From NCBI RefSeq assembly GCF_001463885.1, contig NZ_BBWQ01000018.1, positions 186,001 through 250,000 of the forward strand: a DNA stretch of 64,000 bases, written 5' to 3'. Source of the DNA: Aureimonas altamirensis (GTDB taxonomy: Bacteria > Pseudomonadota > Alphaproteobacteria > Rhizobiales > Rhizobiaceae). Position 1 is the first letter of the stretch. Each line of letters begins with the position of its first letter. Below the pieces are notes generated by a model. It saw nothing but the letters and a program-made list of their open reading frames with translations, did no database searches and was not told where the DNA came from. The translations under genes and the position numbers were made by a program. Shown in pieces: positions 17,138 to 25,665 of this stretch.

Positions 17138-19802
17138 TGACGGGCCCAGGGTATCGGCCGACGCGTTGTTGGCCGATGCCGAGCGCGAGGGGCGCGGCCG
17201 GTTGCGCATCTTTCTCGGCGCCGCACCCGGCGTCGGCAAGACCTATGCGATGCTGCAGGCCGCACGCGCCGCCGTGGCTGCCGGGCGCGATGTCGCCATC
17301 GGTGTGGTCGAGACGCATGGCAGGCCCGAGACCGAGGCTCTGCTGGCGGGGCTGGAGATCATCCCGCGCAAGGGCATCGCCTATCGCGGGCGGCTGATAC
17401 CCGAATTCGACCTGGATGCCGCCCTGAAGCGCCGGCCGCAACTGTTGCTGGTTGACGAGTATGCGCACTCCAACGTGCCGGGCAGCCGCCATCCGAAGCG
17501 GTGGCGCGATGTGCAGGACTGCCTGAAGGCGGGCATCGACGTCTGGACGACGATGAATGTCCAGCACGTCGAAAGCCTGAACGATGTGGTTCAGCGCATT
17601 ACCGGGGTTCGCGTGCGGGAGACGGTGCCCGACAGCCGCATAGAGGCGGTGGACGAGATCGTGCTGGTTGATCTTCCCTCGGACGAGCTGATCCGGCGGC
17701 TGGGCGAGGGCAAGGTCTATGTGGAAGATACGGCAACCCGCGCCAAGCAGAGCTTCTTCCGGCCGAACAATCTGACGGCGCTGCGCGAACTGGCGTTGCG
17801 GCAGGTTGCCTCGCGCGTCGACAGCGACCTGATCGAGCGTATGCAGGGAAGCGCCATCGAGGGGCCCTGGCCGGCCGGTGAGCGCCTGCTGGTGGCGATC
17901 GGCGGCGATGTCGCGGCCGAGGGGCTGGTGCGCGAGGCAAAGCGGCTTGCCGATCTTCTCGGGGCACACTGGTTTGCCGTCACCATCGACAGGCCCGGCC
18001 ACCAATGGAGCGACGAGCAGCGCCGCTGCATAGACGGAGCCATGAAGCTGGCGGCAGACCTTGGGGCCCAGACGGTCAACCTTGTCGGCACCGATCTTCC
18101 CGGCACGATCCTGAAATTCGCGCGGGTGCAGAACGTTACCCAGATCGTCGTCGGCAAGGCGCGCCGGCCCGGCATTGCCGCGTTGTTGCCGCGGGCAACC
18201 CTGGCGCAAGCGCTCGTCGGGCGGGCCGAGGGCATTGCCGTCCACGTGTTGACGAGCGCGCCGACAGCCTCCGTACCCCGCCGCCTCGTTCGACCAGATC
18301 TTGGACCTTCGGGAGGCTATCTCGTCGCCGCGGCCTGCGTGCTGCTGGCAACGCTGGCAGGCGTCGGCGTCGGCCATGTCGTGGATTTGCCGAACCTGTC
18401 GATGCTGTATCTTCTGGCCGTCGTCATTCCGGCCATCCGCCACGGTGTCCTTCCGGCGATCTTCGCCTCGTTGCTGTCGTTCCTGGCCTACAATCTCGTC
18501 TTTATCCAGCCGACCGGAACGCTGACGATCGCGCGCCCGCACGAGTTTCTGGCGCTGGCGATCTTCCTGATCATCGCCGTCAGCATGGCGACGCTGGCCG
18601 GCCGCCTGCGCGAGCAGAACCGCTCTGCCGTGCGGCGCACGCGGGCCGCGCGGCGGCTGTACCAGGTTACGCGGCGGCTTTCCGCGCTGCCCGACCCGGA
18701 ATCGGTGGGTGAGGCCGCCGTCTACGAGGTTCATGCGGCGCTGGAGCGTACAACCATCCTGCTTGGGCCGGACGATGATGGCGGCATTTCCATTGTCGCC
18801 GCCTGGCCGCCGGAAGACAGGTTGGACATGCCGTCCAGAATGGCCGCTTTATGGGCCTTCGAGCATGATGAACCGGCGGGATCTGGCACCGAGACCTTGC
18901 CCGGATGCAACTGGCTCTTCCATCCGCTCAATGCCGATGGCCGGCGTGTCGGCGTTCTCGGCATCGAACACGACCCTGCGACAGCGCCTTTGGATGGGGA
19001 GGGGCAGATCCTGCTGCAGACGCTGGGCGAGCAGGTAGCCGCCGCCCTGCACCGGGCGCGGCTGTCGACCGAGATCCGCGATGCGAAGGCCGAGGCCGAG
19101 ACGGAGCGTATCCGCAATACGCTGCTGGCCTCGATCAGCCATGATTTCCGCACTCCGCTATCGTCGATCCTTGGATCGGCGACCAGCCTTCTGGACTACG
19201 GAAGCCATATGGATGCCGCCACGCAGGCGGACCTTCTTGGCCAGATCCGGGACGAGGCCGGCCATCTGGATGGCATGGTGCGCAACCTCCTTGCGATCAC
19301 GCGGCTGGAGGCAGGCTCGCTCGATCTTCGCCGGGACTGGGTGGATATCGCCGATATCCTCAACCGGGCGGTTGCCGCCGCGCGCAGGCGCGGCGCTGTG
19401 CAGACCATGCTGGTCTGCGTGCCGCCCGGCCTGCCACTGGCCTACGCAGACCAGAGCCTGCTCGAGCAGGCGGTGGGCAATGTCCTTGGCAACGCGTTAC
19501 GCCATGCCGGTGAAACTGCGCACATCGTGCTGCAGGCGACGCATGAGGGGCGCGATATCATCATGACCGTTGCCGACGACGGGCCCGGAATCGCGCCGGA
19601 CATGGCCGAGCGCATCTTCGATAAATTCGTCAGCGGTGGCGCCACGCGTACAGCCGACGGCAGCGAGAGCGCGGGGTTGGGCCTTGCCATCGCACGCGGC
19701 GTGATGCAGGCCCATGGCGGCAGCGCGACGTTGGAGCCGACAGGCACGGGCGCGCGCTTTGCGCTGCGCATGCCCATCGACGAAAGGGTGCATACGCCAT
19801 GA
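17127..19802 (+). CDS. kdpD: Sensor histidine kinase KdpD
   Basis: 891-residue sensor for potassium limitation. Domains in order: KdpD N-terminal ATP-binding domain (residues 20-230, Walker A GAAPGVGKT, signature DEYAHSNVPGSRHPKRW), Usp domain (about 250-370), four-helix membrane region (about 385-500), GAF-like region, HisKA with phospho-His in SISHDFRTPLSSIL, and HATPase with DDGPGIAPDMAERIFDKF and GLGLAIARG. It phosphorylates KdpE. The start overlaps kdpC by 11 nt and the end overlaps kdpE by 4 nt. The signature reads AHSNVPGS where many relatives have AHTNAPGS, a mild change. Confidence 0.95.
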   Translation: MVDDDGPRVSADALLADAEREGRGRLRIFLGAAPGVGKTYAMLQAARAAVAAGRDVAIGVVETHGRPETEALLAGLEIIPRKGIAYRGRLIPEFDLDAALKRRPQLLLVDEYAHSNVPGSRHPKRWRDVQDCLKAGIDVWTTMNVQHVESLNDVVQRITGVRVRETVPDSRIEAVDEIVLVDLPSDELIRRLGEGKVYVEDTATRAKQSFFRPNNLTALRELALRQVASRVDSDLIERMQGSAIEGPWPAGERLLVAIGGDVAAEGLVREAKRLADLLGAHWFAVTIDRPGHQWSDEQRRCIDGAMKLAADLGAQTVNLVGTDLPGTILKFARVQNVTQIVVGKARRPGIAALLPRATLAQALVGRAEGIAVHVLTSAPTASVPRRLVRPDLGPSGGYLVAAACVLLATLAGVGVGHVVDLPNLSMLYLLAVVIPAIRHGVLPAIFASLLSFLAYNLVFIQPTGTLTIARPHEFLALAIFLIIAVSMATLAGRLREQNRSAVRRTRAARRLYQVTRRLSALPDPESVGEAAVYEVHAALERTTILLGPDDDGGISIVAAWPPEDRLDMPSRMAALWAFEHDEPAGSGTETLPGCNWLFHPLNADGRRVGVLGIEHDPATAPLDGEGQILLQTLGEQVAAALHRARLSTEIRDAKAEAETERIRNTLLASISHDFRTPLSSILGSATSLLDYGSHMDAATQADLLGQIRDEAGHLDGMVRNLLAITRLEAGSLDLRRDWVDIADILNRAVAAARRRGAVQTMLVCVPPGLPLAYADQSLLEQAVGNVLGNALRHAGETAHIVLQATHEGRDIIMTVADDGPGIAPDMAERIFDKFVSGGATRTADGSESAGLGLAIARGVMQAHGGSATLEPTGTGARFALRMPIDERVHTP

Positions 19803-20500
19803 GCCGCGTCCGGATTCTGCTGGTGGACGACGAACCGGCCATCCATCGATTTCTGCAGCCGACGCTGACGGCTGCCGGCTACGACGTCGTTGCCGCCACC
19901 ACCGGGCGCCAGGCTGTCCTTCTGGCGGCAACGCAGCACCCCGACCTGGTCATCCTGGACCTGGGTTTGCCCGACATGGACGGAAAGGCCGTCATCGGAC
20001 AGCTCCGCGGCTGGACGGCCCTGCCCATCGTCATCCTGTCCGCGCGCGACCGGGAAGCCGAGAAGATCGAGGCACTGGACCTCGGCGCCGACGATTTCGT
20101 CAACAAGCCGTTCGGGATCGGCGAACTCATGGCGCGTATCCGGACGGCGCTGCGTCATACCGCGACGCGTCCGGAGGAAGCGCCGCTCCTGCAGCTCGAC
20201 GATCTCGTGATCGATCTGCCGCGCCACCGCGTGACCAACGCGGGAACGGAGGTAAAGCTTACCCCGCGGGAATTTGCGTTGCTGGCCTATCTGGTGCGCC
20301 ATGCGGGCAAGGTGCTGACCCACAGGCAGATATTGAAGCATGTCTGGGGTGTCGCGCATGAAAGCGACGTGCAGTATCTGCGCGTCTATATCGGCCAGTT
20401 GCGGGCCAAGCTGGAGGCCGATCCGGCAAGCCCATCCATCATCATGACGGAGCCGGGCGTCGGCTACAGGGTGGCCGAGCCGAAGCCCGGCCACGCATGA
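19799..20500 (+). CDS. kdpE: Response regulator KdpE
   Basis: 233-residue OmpR/PhoB-type regulator. The receiver domain (1-118) has acidic D10/D11, phospho-acceptor D54 in VILDLGLPDMDG, and the switch Lys in NKPFGIGEL. The C-terminal winged helix (about 130-228) contains LTPREFALLAYLVRHAGKVLTHRQIL and the typical VGYRV ending. It activates kdp transcription, probably via the phased repeats at 12456-12506. ATGA overlap with kdpD. It converges with the lactate permease gene, 8 bp apart. Confidence 0.95.
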   Translation: MSRVRILLVDDEPAIHRFLQPTLTAAGYDVVAATTGRQAVLLAATQHPDLVILDLGLPDMDGKAVIGQLRGWTALPIVILSARDREAEKIEALDLGADDFVNKPFGIGELMARIRTALRHTATRPEEAPLLQLDDLVIDLPRHRVTNAGTEVKLTPREFALLAYLVRHAGKVLTHRQILKHVWGVAHESDVQYLRVYIGQLRAKLEADPASPSIIMTEPGVGYRVAEPKPGHA

Positions 20501-20508
20501 GACGGCGG

Positions 20509-22287
20509 TCAGGCGGTAGCGCGGCTGACGTGCAGTGGCGCACCGCGATTGGCGAACATCGCCACCAGCACGACGGCAAGCCAGGCGGCCGCCAGCACCC
20601 ACCAGATACCGCCGCTGATGAGGGCCATGCCGATCAGGCCTGCCTGCAGCGTGTAATAGGCCATCGGGATCAACGTCATGCGGATGATGTCGCCCTCCCG
20701 GTCGGTCAGGCCCACCACGGCGCTGGCTGCGACCACATTGTGCACGCAGATCATGTTGCCGGCCGCGCCGCCCACCGCCTGCAGCGTGACGACCGCGATG
20801 GTGCCAAGGCCGGTCAGGCCGATCTGCTCCGCCGCCGAGAACTGGAACAGCGAGAACATCATGTTGGACACGGTGTTGGAGCCGGCGATGAAGGCGCCCA
20901 TCGCGCCGATCAGCGGTGCGAAGAGCGGCCAGAGAGAGCCGGTGACGGTGGCGATGGTTTCCGCCAGCACCAGCGGCATGGACTCAAGGTCGCCGCGCCC
21001 GGTGCTCAGGAACACCTGCACCATCGGAACGGCGATCAGCAGCGCCGGGGCTGCCGCCACCATGGTGCGCGCCGAATTGCTCCACGCCCGGCCATACGCC
21101 TTGCCGCTCATGCCGAAGATAAAGAAGGCGATAAGCGACGTCAGGATCATGATCGATCCCGGCGAATATAGAAGCTGAGCGCTGGCTTCGATGCCCGAGC
21201 CGAAGATGTCGGTGAGGGACAGGGTTGCCGCCGCCGATGTCAGAGCCTCTTTCAGCGGGGCGATGGTGCGCGTGGCAACCAGCAGCGCGGCGATGACAAC
21301 ATAGGGCGACCATGCCCGCAACAGGCCGATCTGAGTGCCCTCGCCACTTTTGGCGGTTCCCAGCTCGGACGATGTCATGGAGCCGAACCAGCTTTCGTTC
21401 CACCCTGTGCGCTTGGGAAACTCGAAGGTGGTCTTCGGCAGCAGGAAGCCGCGCCGGGCAGCGGGGATGACGATCAGAAGGCCAAGAAGGCCACCCAGGA
21501 GCGACGGGAATTCCGGCCCCAGCAGCAGTGCGACAAGATAGTAGGGCACCGCGAAGGCAAAGCCGCCGAACAGGGCGAAGGGCCAGATGGCGAAACCTTC
21601 GCGGAAGGACCGGTTTTCGCCGAAGAAGCGCGTCATCATGCCCACCATGATCAGCGGGATGATGAACCCGACCAGCGCATGGACCAGCGCCACATTGGCC
21701 GCCACCTGCACGATGTATTCCGGCAGGCCCATGGGGGCGATGCTGGCCGCGACGCCTTCGTTGTTGGCCAGCCCCGTATGAACGCCAACCAGCATCGGGG
21801 TGCCGACCGCACCGAAGGATACCGGCGTCGACTGGATGATGAGCGTGACCAGAACCGCCGCCATCGCGGGGAAGCCGATGGCCACCAGCAGGGGCGCTGC
21901 CACGGCGGCCGGCGTTCCGAAGCCGGAGGCGCCTTCGATCATGGAGCCGAACAGCCAGGCGATGATGACCGCCTGAACGCGCCTGTCGGGCGATAGATCG
22001 GTAAAGCCCTGCCGGATCGCGCGGACCGCGCCGCTTTCCTGCACGGTCTGCAGCACGAGGATGGCGCCGAAGATGATGAACAGCAGTGTCAGCGCGGTGA
22101 CGAGGCCGTTCACGGTTGCGCCGCCGACGACGGAAAAGTCGAGCCCCCATACCGCAACCGCCAGAACGACGGTCACCAGATATGCCACCAGCATCGACAG
22201 CTTTGCCGAGCGCCGCATGATGACAAGCAGAACGAGAACGATGGCGATCGGCAGAAGCGCCATGATGAATAACGCGGATTGCGGCAA
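20509..22287 (-). CDS. lctP: L-lactate permease (LctP family)
   Basis: 592-residue secondary carrier with a dozen or more membrane segments, importing L-lactate or glycolate with protons. LctP hallmarks are [20 protein letters not shown], the [19 protein letters not shown] segment, [20 protein letters not shown] and [15 protein letters not shown]. The start was set at TTG 22287 because GGAGGGG lies 6 nt before it; the first ATG (22263) has no ribosome-binding site. It begins 50 nt after mrpG on the same strand, so it may be read from the mrp transcript. Confidence 0.9.
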   Translation of the reverse strand: MPQSALFIMALLPIAIVLVLLVIMRRSAKLSMLVAYLVTVVLAVAVWGLDFSVVGGATVNGLVTALTLLFIIFGAILVLQTVQESGAVRAIRQGFTDLSPDRRVQAVIIAWLFGSMIEGASGFGTPAAVAAPLLVAIGFPAMAAVLVTLIIQSTPVSFGAVGTPMLVGVHTGLANNEGVAASIAPMGLPEYIVQVAANVALVHALVGFIIPLIMVGMMTRFFGENRSFREGFAIWPFALFGGFAFAVPYYLVALLLGPEFPSLLGGLLGLLIVIPAARRGFLLPKTTFEFPKRTGWNESWFGSMTSSELGTAKSGEGTQIGLLRAWSPYVVIAALLVATRTIAPLKEALTSAAATLSLTDIFGSGIEASAQLLYSPGSIMILTSLIAFFIFGMSGKAYGRAWSNSARTMVAAAPALLIAVPMVQVFLSTGRGDLESMPLVLAETIATVTGSLWPLFAPLIGAMGAFIAGSNTVSNMMFSLFQFSAAEQIGLTGLGTIAVVTLQAVGGAAGNMICVHNVVAASAVVGLTDREGDIIRMTLIPMAYYTLQAGLIGMALISGGIWWVLAAAWLAVVLVAMFANRGAPLHVSRATA

Positions 22288-22337
22288 CAGAATCCCCTCC
22301 CAGGACTGAAATGCACAGCAATCCTTGCAGATTCCGA

Positions 22338-22757
22338 TTACCGATCCGAACTTTCCCGGCTCACATTTACTTGAGGATGCCGTGTTTGGGGCGTGATCCG
22401 ATCTTCCAGCGGAAGATCTTGACGCTCCAGTACACCGCGCAGCGCGTCTTCGCCGTCCAGCCCGTCGATGCTGCCGCCGGACATGTAGGCTGCCCGGCCC
22501 AGCAGATGCCCGGCCACCGGGACGGTCAGAAGCAGAAACGCGATGATGAACAGGCCGATGAGCGTCGGGCCGACGCTCTGCAATGAACACATGGTGCCGA
22601 GGACGGTGAAGATGGCGCCGACCGTGCCGGCCTTCGTAGCCGCGTGCATGCGCTGGAACGGATCGCGGAAGCGGATCAGGCCCACCGCAGCACCGAAGAT
22701 GAAGACGACCCCGACGAGCTTGAAGATGACGGCGGCGAGCAGCAGCGTGGTTTCCAT
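22338..22757 (-). CDS. mrpG: Mrp cation/proton antiporter subunit G
   Basis: 139-residue membrane subunit with three hydrophobic segments. MnhG/MrpG pattern: [33 protein letters not shown] broken across residues 14-46, then [28 protein letters not shown] hydrophilic tail of about 40 residues after residue 95 is longer than in many relatives. It shares one base with the mrpF stop. MrpG is one of the small subunits needed for assembly of the Mrp complex that exchanges sodium (or potassium) for protons. Confidence 0.92.
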   Translation of the reverse strand: METTLLLAAVIFKLVGVVFIFGAAVGLIRFRDPFQRMHAATKAGTVGAIFTVLGTMCSLQSVGPTLIGLFIIAFLLLTVPVAGHLLGRAAYMSGGSIDGLDGEDALRGVLERQDLPLEDRITPQTRHPQVNVSRESSDR

Positions 22758-23038
22758 CAGCGTCTCCGCTCCAGGAAGGCGGCAAAGGCGCATGTGGCCA
22801 CGAAGGAGATCAGCGCGACGCCCACGGCGACGTCGAGAAACTCGCGCCGGCCTGAAAGGCTGGCGGTCAGGGCGGCGACCGCTATGGCGATGCCCGTCAG
22901 CATGTCGACGGCGATGAACCGGTCGGCAAAGCCGGGTCCACGCGCCATGCGCCAGAACGTCATTGCCAGGGGTACGACGAGGGCGGCGATCAGGACGCCA
23001 TCCACGATGTCGAGGATCTGGTCGAGCTGTTCGATCAT
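22757..23038 (-). CDS. mrpF: Mrp cation/proton antiporter subunit F
   Basis: 93-residue membrane protein with three helices. The segment [20 protein letters not shown] is the MrpF signature, including the conserved Asp of ADRFIAVD thought to lie in the ion path. 4-nt overlap with mrpE and 1-nt overlap with mrpG show tight translational coupling. Confidence 0.92.
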   Translation of the reverse strand: MIEQLDQILDIVDGVLIAALVVPLAMTFWRMARGPGFADRFIAVDMLTGIAIAVAALTASLSGRREFLDVAVGVALISFVATCAFAAFLERRR

Positions 23039-23376
23039 GGCTCCATTTTCCGTATCCGGTCCTCGAAGGTCGAGACGATCGAACTGACGACGCTTTCCGG
23101 ATCGGGCGCGTCGAGAGCGTGGACGTAGAGCCATTTGCGATCGTCGCTGACATGCAGCGAGCAGGTGCCCGGGGTCAGGGTAACCATGTTGGCGAGCGTG
23201 GCGATGCCGAGGTCCGTTTTGAGCGTGACGGGAACCGCCACGATGGCCGAGCGCGTTTGCGGAACGCGGGCAAAAGCGGCGCGCGCCACCGCATAGGACG
23301 AGGTGATCAACTCGCGGCAGAACACGACGGAAAGAACCATGCCGGCACCGGCGCGGGAGATCATGGAATTTGCCAT
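23035..23376 (-). CDS. mrpE: Mrp cation/proton antiporter subunit E, N-terminally short
   Basis: 113-residue protein recognised as MrpE by SAIVAVPVTLKTDLGIATLA, NMVTLTPGTCSLHVSDDRK and the following YVHALDAPDPES. Usual MrpE proteins are about 155-165 residues with two further N-terminal membrane helices. Here the ATG lies at the end of mrpD (stop and start share one base), and upstream in-frame sequence is only the hydrophilic shadow of mrpD, so those helices are missing rather than overlooked. One hydrophobic segment (residues 7-25) remains. It may still assemble, since the conserved C-terminal domain is complete. Confidence 0.85.
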   Translation of the reverse strand: MANSMISRAGAGMVLSVVFCRELITSSYAVARAAFARVPQTRSAIVAVPVTLKTDLGIATLANMVTLTPGTCSLHVSDDRKWLYVHALDAPDPESVVSSIVSTFEDRIRKMEP

Positions 23377-24881
23377 CAGCCGAGCCTCATTCCCAAGACC
23401 GTCTCGATATAGGGCGTCGGATCCGCGAGCTGTTGCCCGGCAGCCTGCGCATAGGCAACGAAGGGCTGGGCGAACAGGCCGATGACGACGGTAAGACCGG
23501 CCAGAAGGGCGATCGCGGCATAGAATGCCGGCGGGATCGTCCGCCTGCGCCTGTGCCATTGCGGCGCCGGTTTCCAGAACCCCTCCGCCCAAATCTTGCT
23601 CATGGAATAGAGGGTCAGCAAACCGACGAAGAGCGCCAGCCCAGCCAGCCACCAGGCGCCGGCATCGAGGCTGGCGTCGATGACCATGAACTTCGCCCAG
23701 AAGCCGGACAGAGGCGGGATGCCACCCAGCGACAGCGCCGGTATCAAAAACAGGACGGCCAGAGCGGGATGGCTTTTCAGAAGGCCGCCACCCTTGCGCA
23801 GGTCGAAACTGCCGGAGCCGCGATGGATCGCCCCGGCTAGCAGGAACAGATTGGCCTTAACGATGATGTGGTGGACGATGTAGAAGATGCCGCCGGCAAG
23901 GGCTGCGGGGGTGGCCAGCGCCAGCCCCAGCAGCATGTAGCCGATCTGGCTGACGATGTGGAACGCCAGGATGCGCCGCACATCCCATTGCACCGCCGCG
24001 CCGAACACGCCGAACAGCATGGTGCCGGCTGCGATGAACGCCATGACGGGTGCAAGGCCGGACGTTTCCATGGGCAGGACCAGCGTGAAGACGCGGAAGC
24101 AGGCATAGACGCCGACCTTGGTGAGCAGGCCGGCGAAGATGGCCGCCACCGTGACGGACGCCGTATGGTAGGAGGCCGGCAGCCAGAAGAAGAGCGGGAA
24201 ATAGCCCGCCTTGATGCCGAAGCCGCAGAACAGGAGAACGCCGACGATGACGAGCGTCAGCGACGGCTCCTGCTCCCGCAGGCGCAGGGCGATGTCGGCC
24301 ATGTTGAGCGATCCGGCGACACCGTAGAGCATTCCGACGGCCAGTAGGAACAGCAGCGTCGAGAAGAGGTTCAGGACCGCGTATTTGAAGACCCCGTCCA
24401 GTTGGGCCCGTGTGCGGCCGATGGCGAGAAGGCCCATCGCCGTGATGAGCATGATCTCGAACCAGACATAGAGGTTGAAGATATCCCCTGTCAGGAACGC
24501 ACCGTTGACCCCTGCCAGCATGCCGTGAAACAGCGGATGGAAGCCGGCGCGCTCTTCCCGACGGCGGATGTCGGCCGCGCCGAAGATCATCGTGGCCAGA
24601 GCCATCAGCCCGGTGATGGCCGCCATGGCCGCCGCAAGCCGGTCGGCCACGAAGGTGATGCCGAAGGGGGCCGCCCAGGCGCCGAACTGCACGGCGACGA
24701 CACCCTCGGCATCGACGCGCGCAAGGAGATACAGCCCGGCAGCGAAGGTCAGCAGCGTGCCGGCGCACGACACGGCCTTCTGGGTTTTCCGGAAGTTCCA
24801 GAACAGGGCCGCAAGCCCGGCCGTGGCGATGGGTGCCAGAACCGGCCAGAGGACGGCATTTGCCATCAGCCAGCCGCTCAC
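23376..24881 (-). CDS. mrpD: Mrp cation/proton antiporter subunit D
   Basis: 501-residue membrane protein of the proton-translocating NuoL/M/N family, with about 14 helices. Typical segments include DIFNLYVWFEIMLITAMGLL with the conserved Glu, the broken-helix region LLTKVGVYACFRVFTL with the essential Lys, and HHIIVKANLFLLAGAIHRG with a second Lys. Together with MrpA it forms the proton and cation pathways of the antiporter. Start overlaps mrpC by 4 nt; an internal ATG (MANAVLWPV) six codons later is an alternative start. Confidence 0.93.
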   Translation of the reverse strand: MSGWLMANAVLWPVLAPIATAGLAALFWNFRKTQKAVSCAGTLLTFAAGLYLLARVDAEGVVAVQFGAWAAPFGITFVADRLAAAMAAITGLMALATMIFGAADIRRREERAGFHPLFHGMLAGVNGAFLTGDIFNLYVWFEIMLITAMGLLAIGRTRAQLDGVFKYAVLNLFSTLLFLLAVGMLYGVAGSLNMADIALRLREQEPSLTLVIVGVLLFCGFGIKAGYFPLFFWLPASYHTASVTVAAIFAGLLTKVGVYACFRVFTLVLPMETSGLAPVMAFIAAGTMLFGVFGAAVQWDVRRILAFHIVSQIGYMLLGLALATPAALAGGIFYIVHHIIVKANLFLLAGAIHRGSGSFDLRKGGGLLKSHPALAVLFLIPALSLGGIPPLSGFWAKFMVIDASLDAGAWWLAGLALFVGLLTLYSMSKIWAEGFWKPAPQWHRRRRTIPPAFYAAIALLAGLTVVIGLFAQPFVAYAQAAGQQLADPTPYIETVLGMRLG

Positions 24882-25261
24882 GCCCGGTCGTCCTTGTCGG
24901 TGAAGGGATTGCCGAGGCGTTCGGCATCGGCGAGGTCGTCCGTATCGAGCGTCGCGTTGGATCGGAACAACTGCAGCGCCAGCGCCGAGGCGAAGGCCGT
25001 GAGGGCAAATCCGATGACGATCGCCGTCAGGATCAGCGCCTGCGGCAGCGGATTGGCCGTATCCAGGCCCAGCTCGGCGATATCGGCCGGAATGACGGGC
25101 GGCAGGGCGCTGGCGATGCGTCCGCTGTACAGGATCGCCAGGTTGATCGCCGCCGACAGGATGGCGACACCGATGATGATGCGGATGACGTGGCGCGACA
25201 GGAGCATGTAGACACCGCAGCCTGCCAGCGCGGAGATGGCCAGCGCGAAGGTGAGGTTCAT
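24878..25261 (-). CDS. mrpC: Mrp cation/proton antiporter subunit C
   Basis: 127-residue NuoK-like subunit with three helices: LAISALAGCGVYMLLSR, then GVAILSAAINLAILYSG with the NuoK-type core, and PLPQALILTAIVIGFALTAF, a near-diagnostic MrpC motif. The hydrophilic C-terminal tail (DTDDLADAERLG) is ordinary. The ATG at 25261 lies within the mrpB stop (ATGA). Confidence 0.93.
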   Translation of the reverse strand: MNLTFALAISALAGCGVYMLLSRHVIRIIIGVAILSAAINLAILYSGRIASALPPVIPADIAELGLDTANPLPQALILTAIVIGFALTAFASALALQLFRSNATLDTDDLADAERLGNPFTDKDDRA

Positions 25262-25665
25262 GCGTCCGTTTCCTCGTAGAAGCGCAGCACCATGGCCATG
25301 ACGCCGCCGATGACGACCAGATAGACGCCGATATCGAAGATCAGCGCCGTACCGGTGTGGAAGCTGCCGATATGCAGCCACCAATGCGTCAGGAAGGATC
25401 GGTCGGTGACGAGGCCCGGCAATCCGCTGGCGACCGCCATGACGAGGCCGCAGCCGGCAAGGGCAATAGGGTGGAAATGCAGCGCGTGGCGCGCCGCCGC
25501 CGCGCCGTTGGCCAGCGCCAGCACGGCAAAGCCGCAAGCCGCGACAAGCCCGCCGACGAAGCCGCCACCAGGAAAGTTGTGTCCGCGATAGAGAATGAAC
25601 AGCGAGACGCCGAACATAACGGCGAAAAGGATGCGCGACAGCGCCGACAGGATGAGCGAGTTCAT
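25258..25665 (-). CDS. mrpB: Mrp cation/proton antiporter subunit B
   Basis: 135-residue membrane subunit with four helices. MnhB features: SLFILYRGHNFPGGGFVGGL near residue 20, and the C-terminal GTALIFDIGVYLVVIGGVMA. The start at 25665 overlaps the mrpA stop by 4 nt; the upstream in-frame ATG is inside mrpA and rejected. It is a separate gene here even though mrpA also carries an MrpB-like tail, as in seven-gene (group 1) mrp operons. Confidence 0.93.
   Translation of the reverse strand: MNSLILSALSRILFAVMFGVSLFILYRGHNFPGGGFVGGLVAACGFAVLALANGAAAARHALHFHPIALAGCGLVMAVASGLPGLVTDRSFLTHWWLHIGSFHTGTALIFDIGVYLVVIGGVMAMVLRFYEETDA

Noticed and set aside
23377-23652. Longer MrpE using the open frame within mrpD
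   Set aside because: The added sequence is hydrophilic and lacks the two expected helices, so it is a mrpD shadow.
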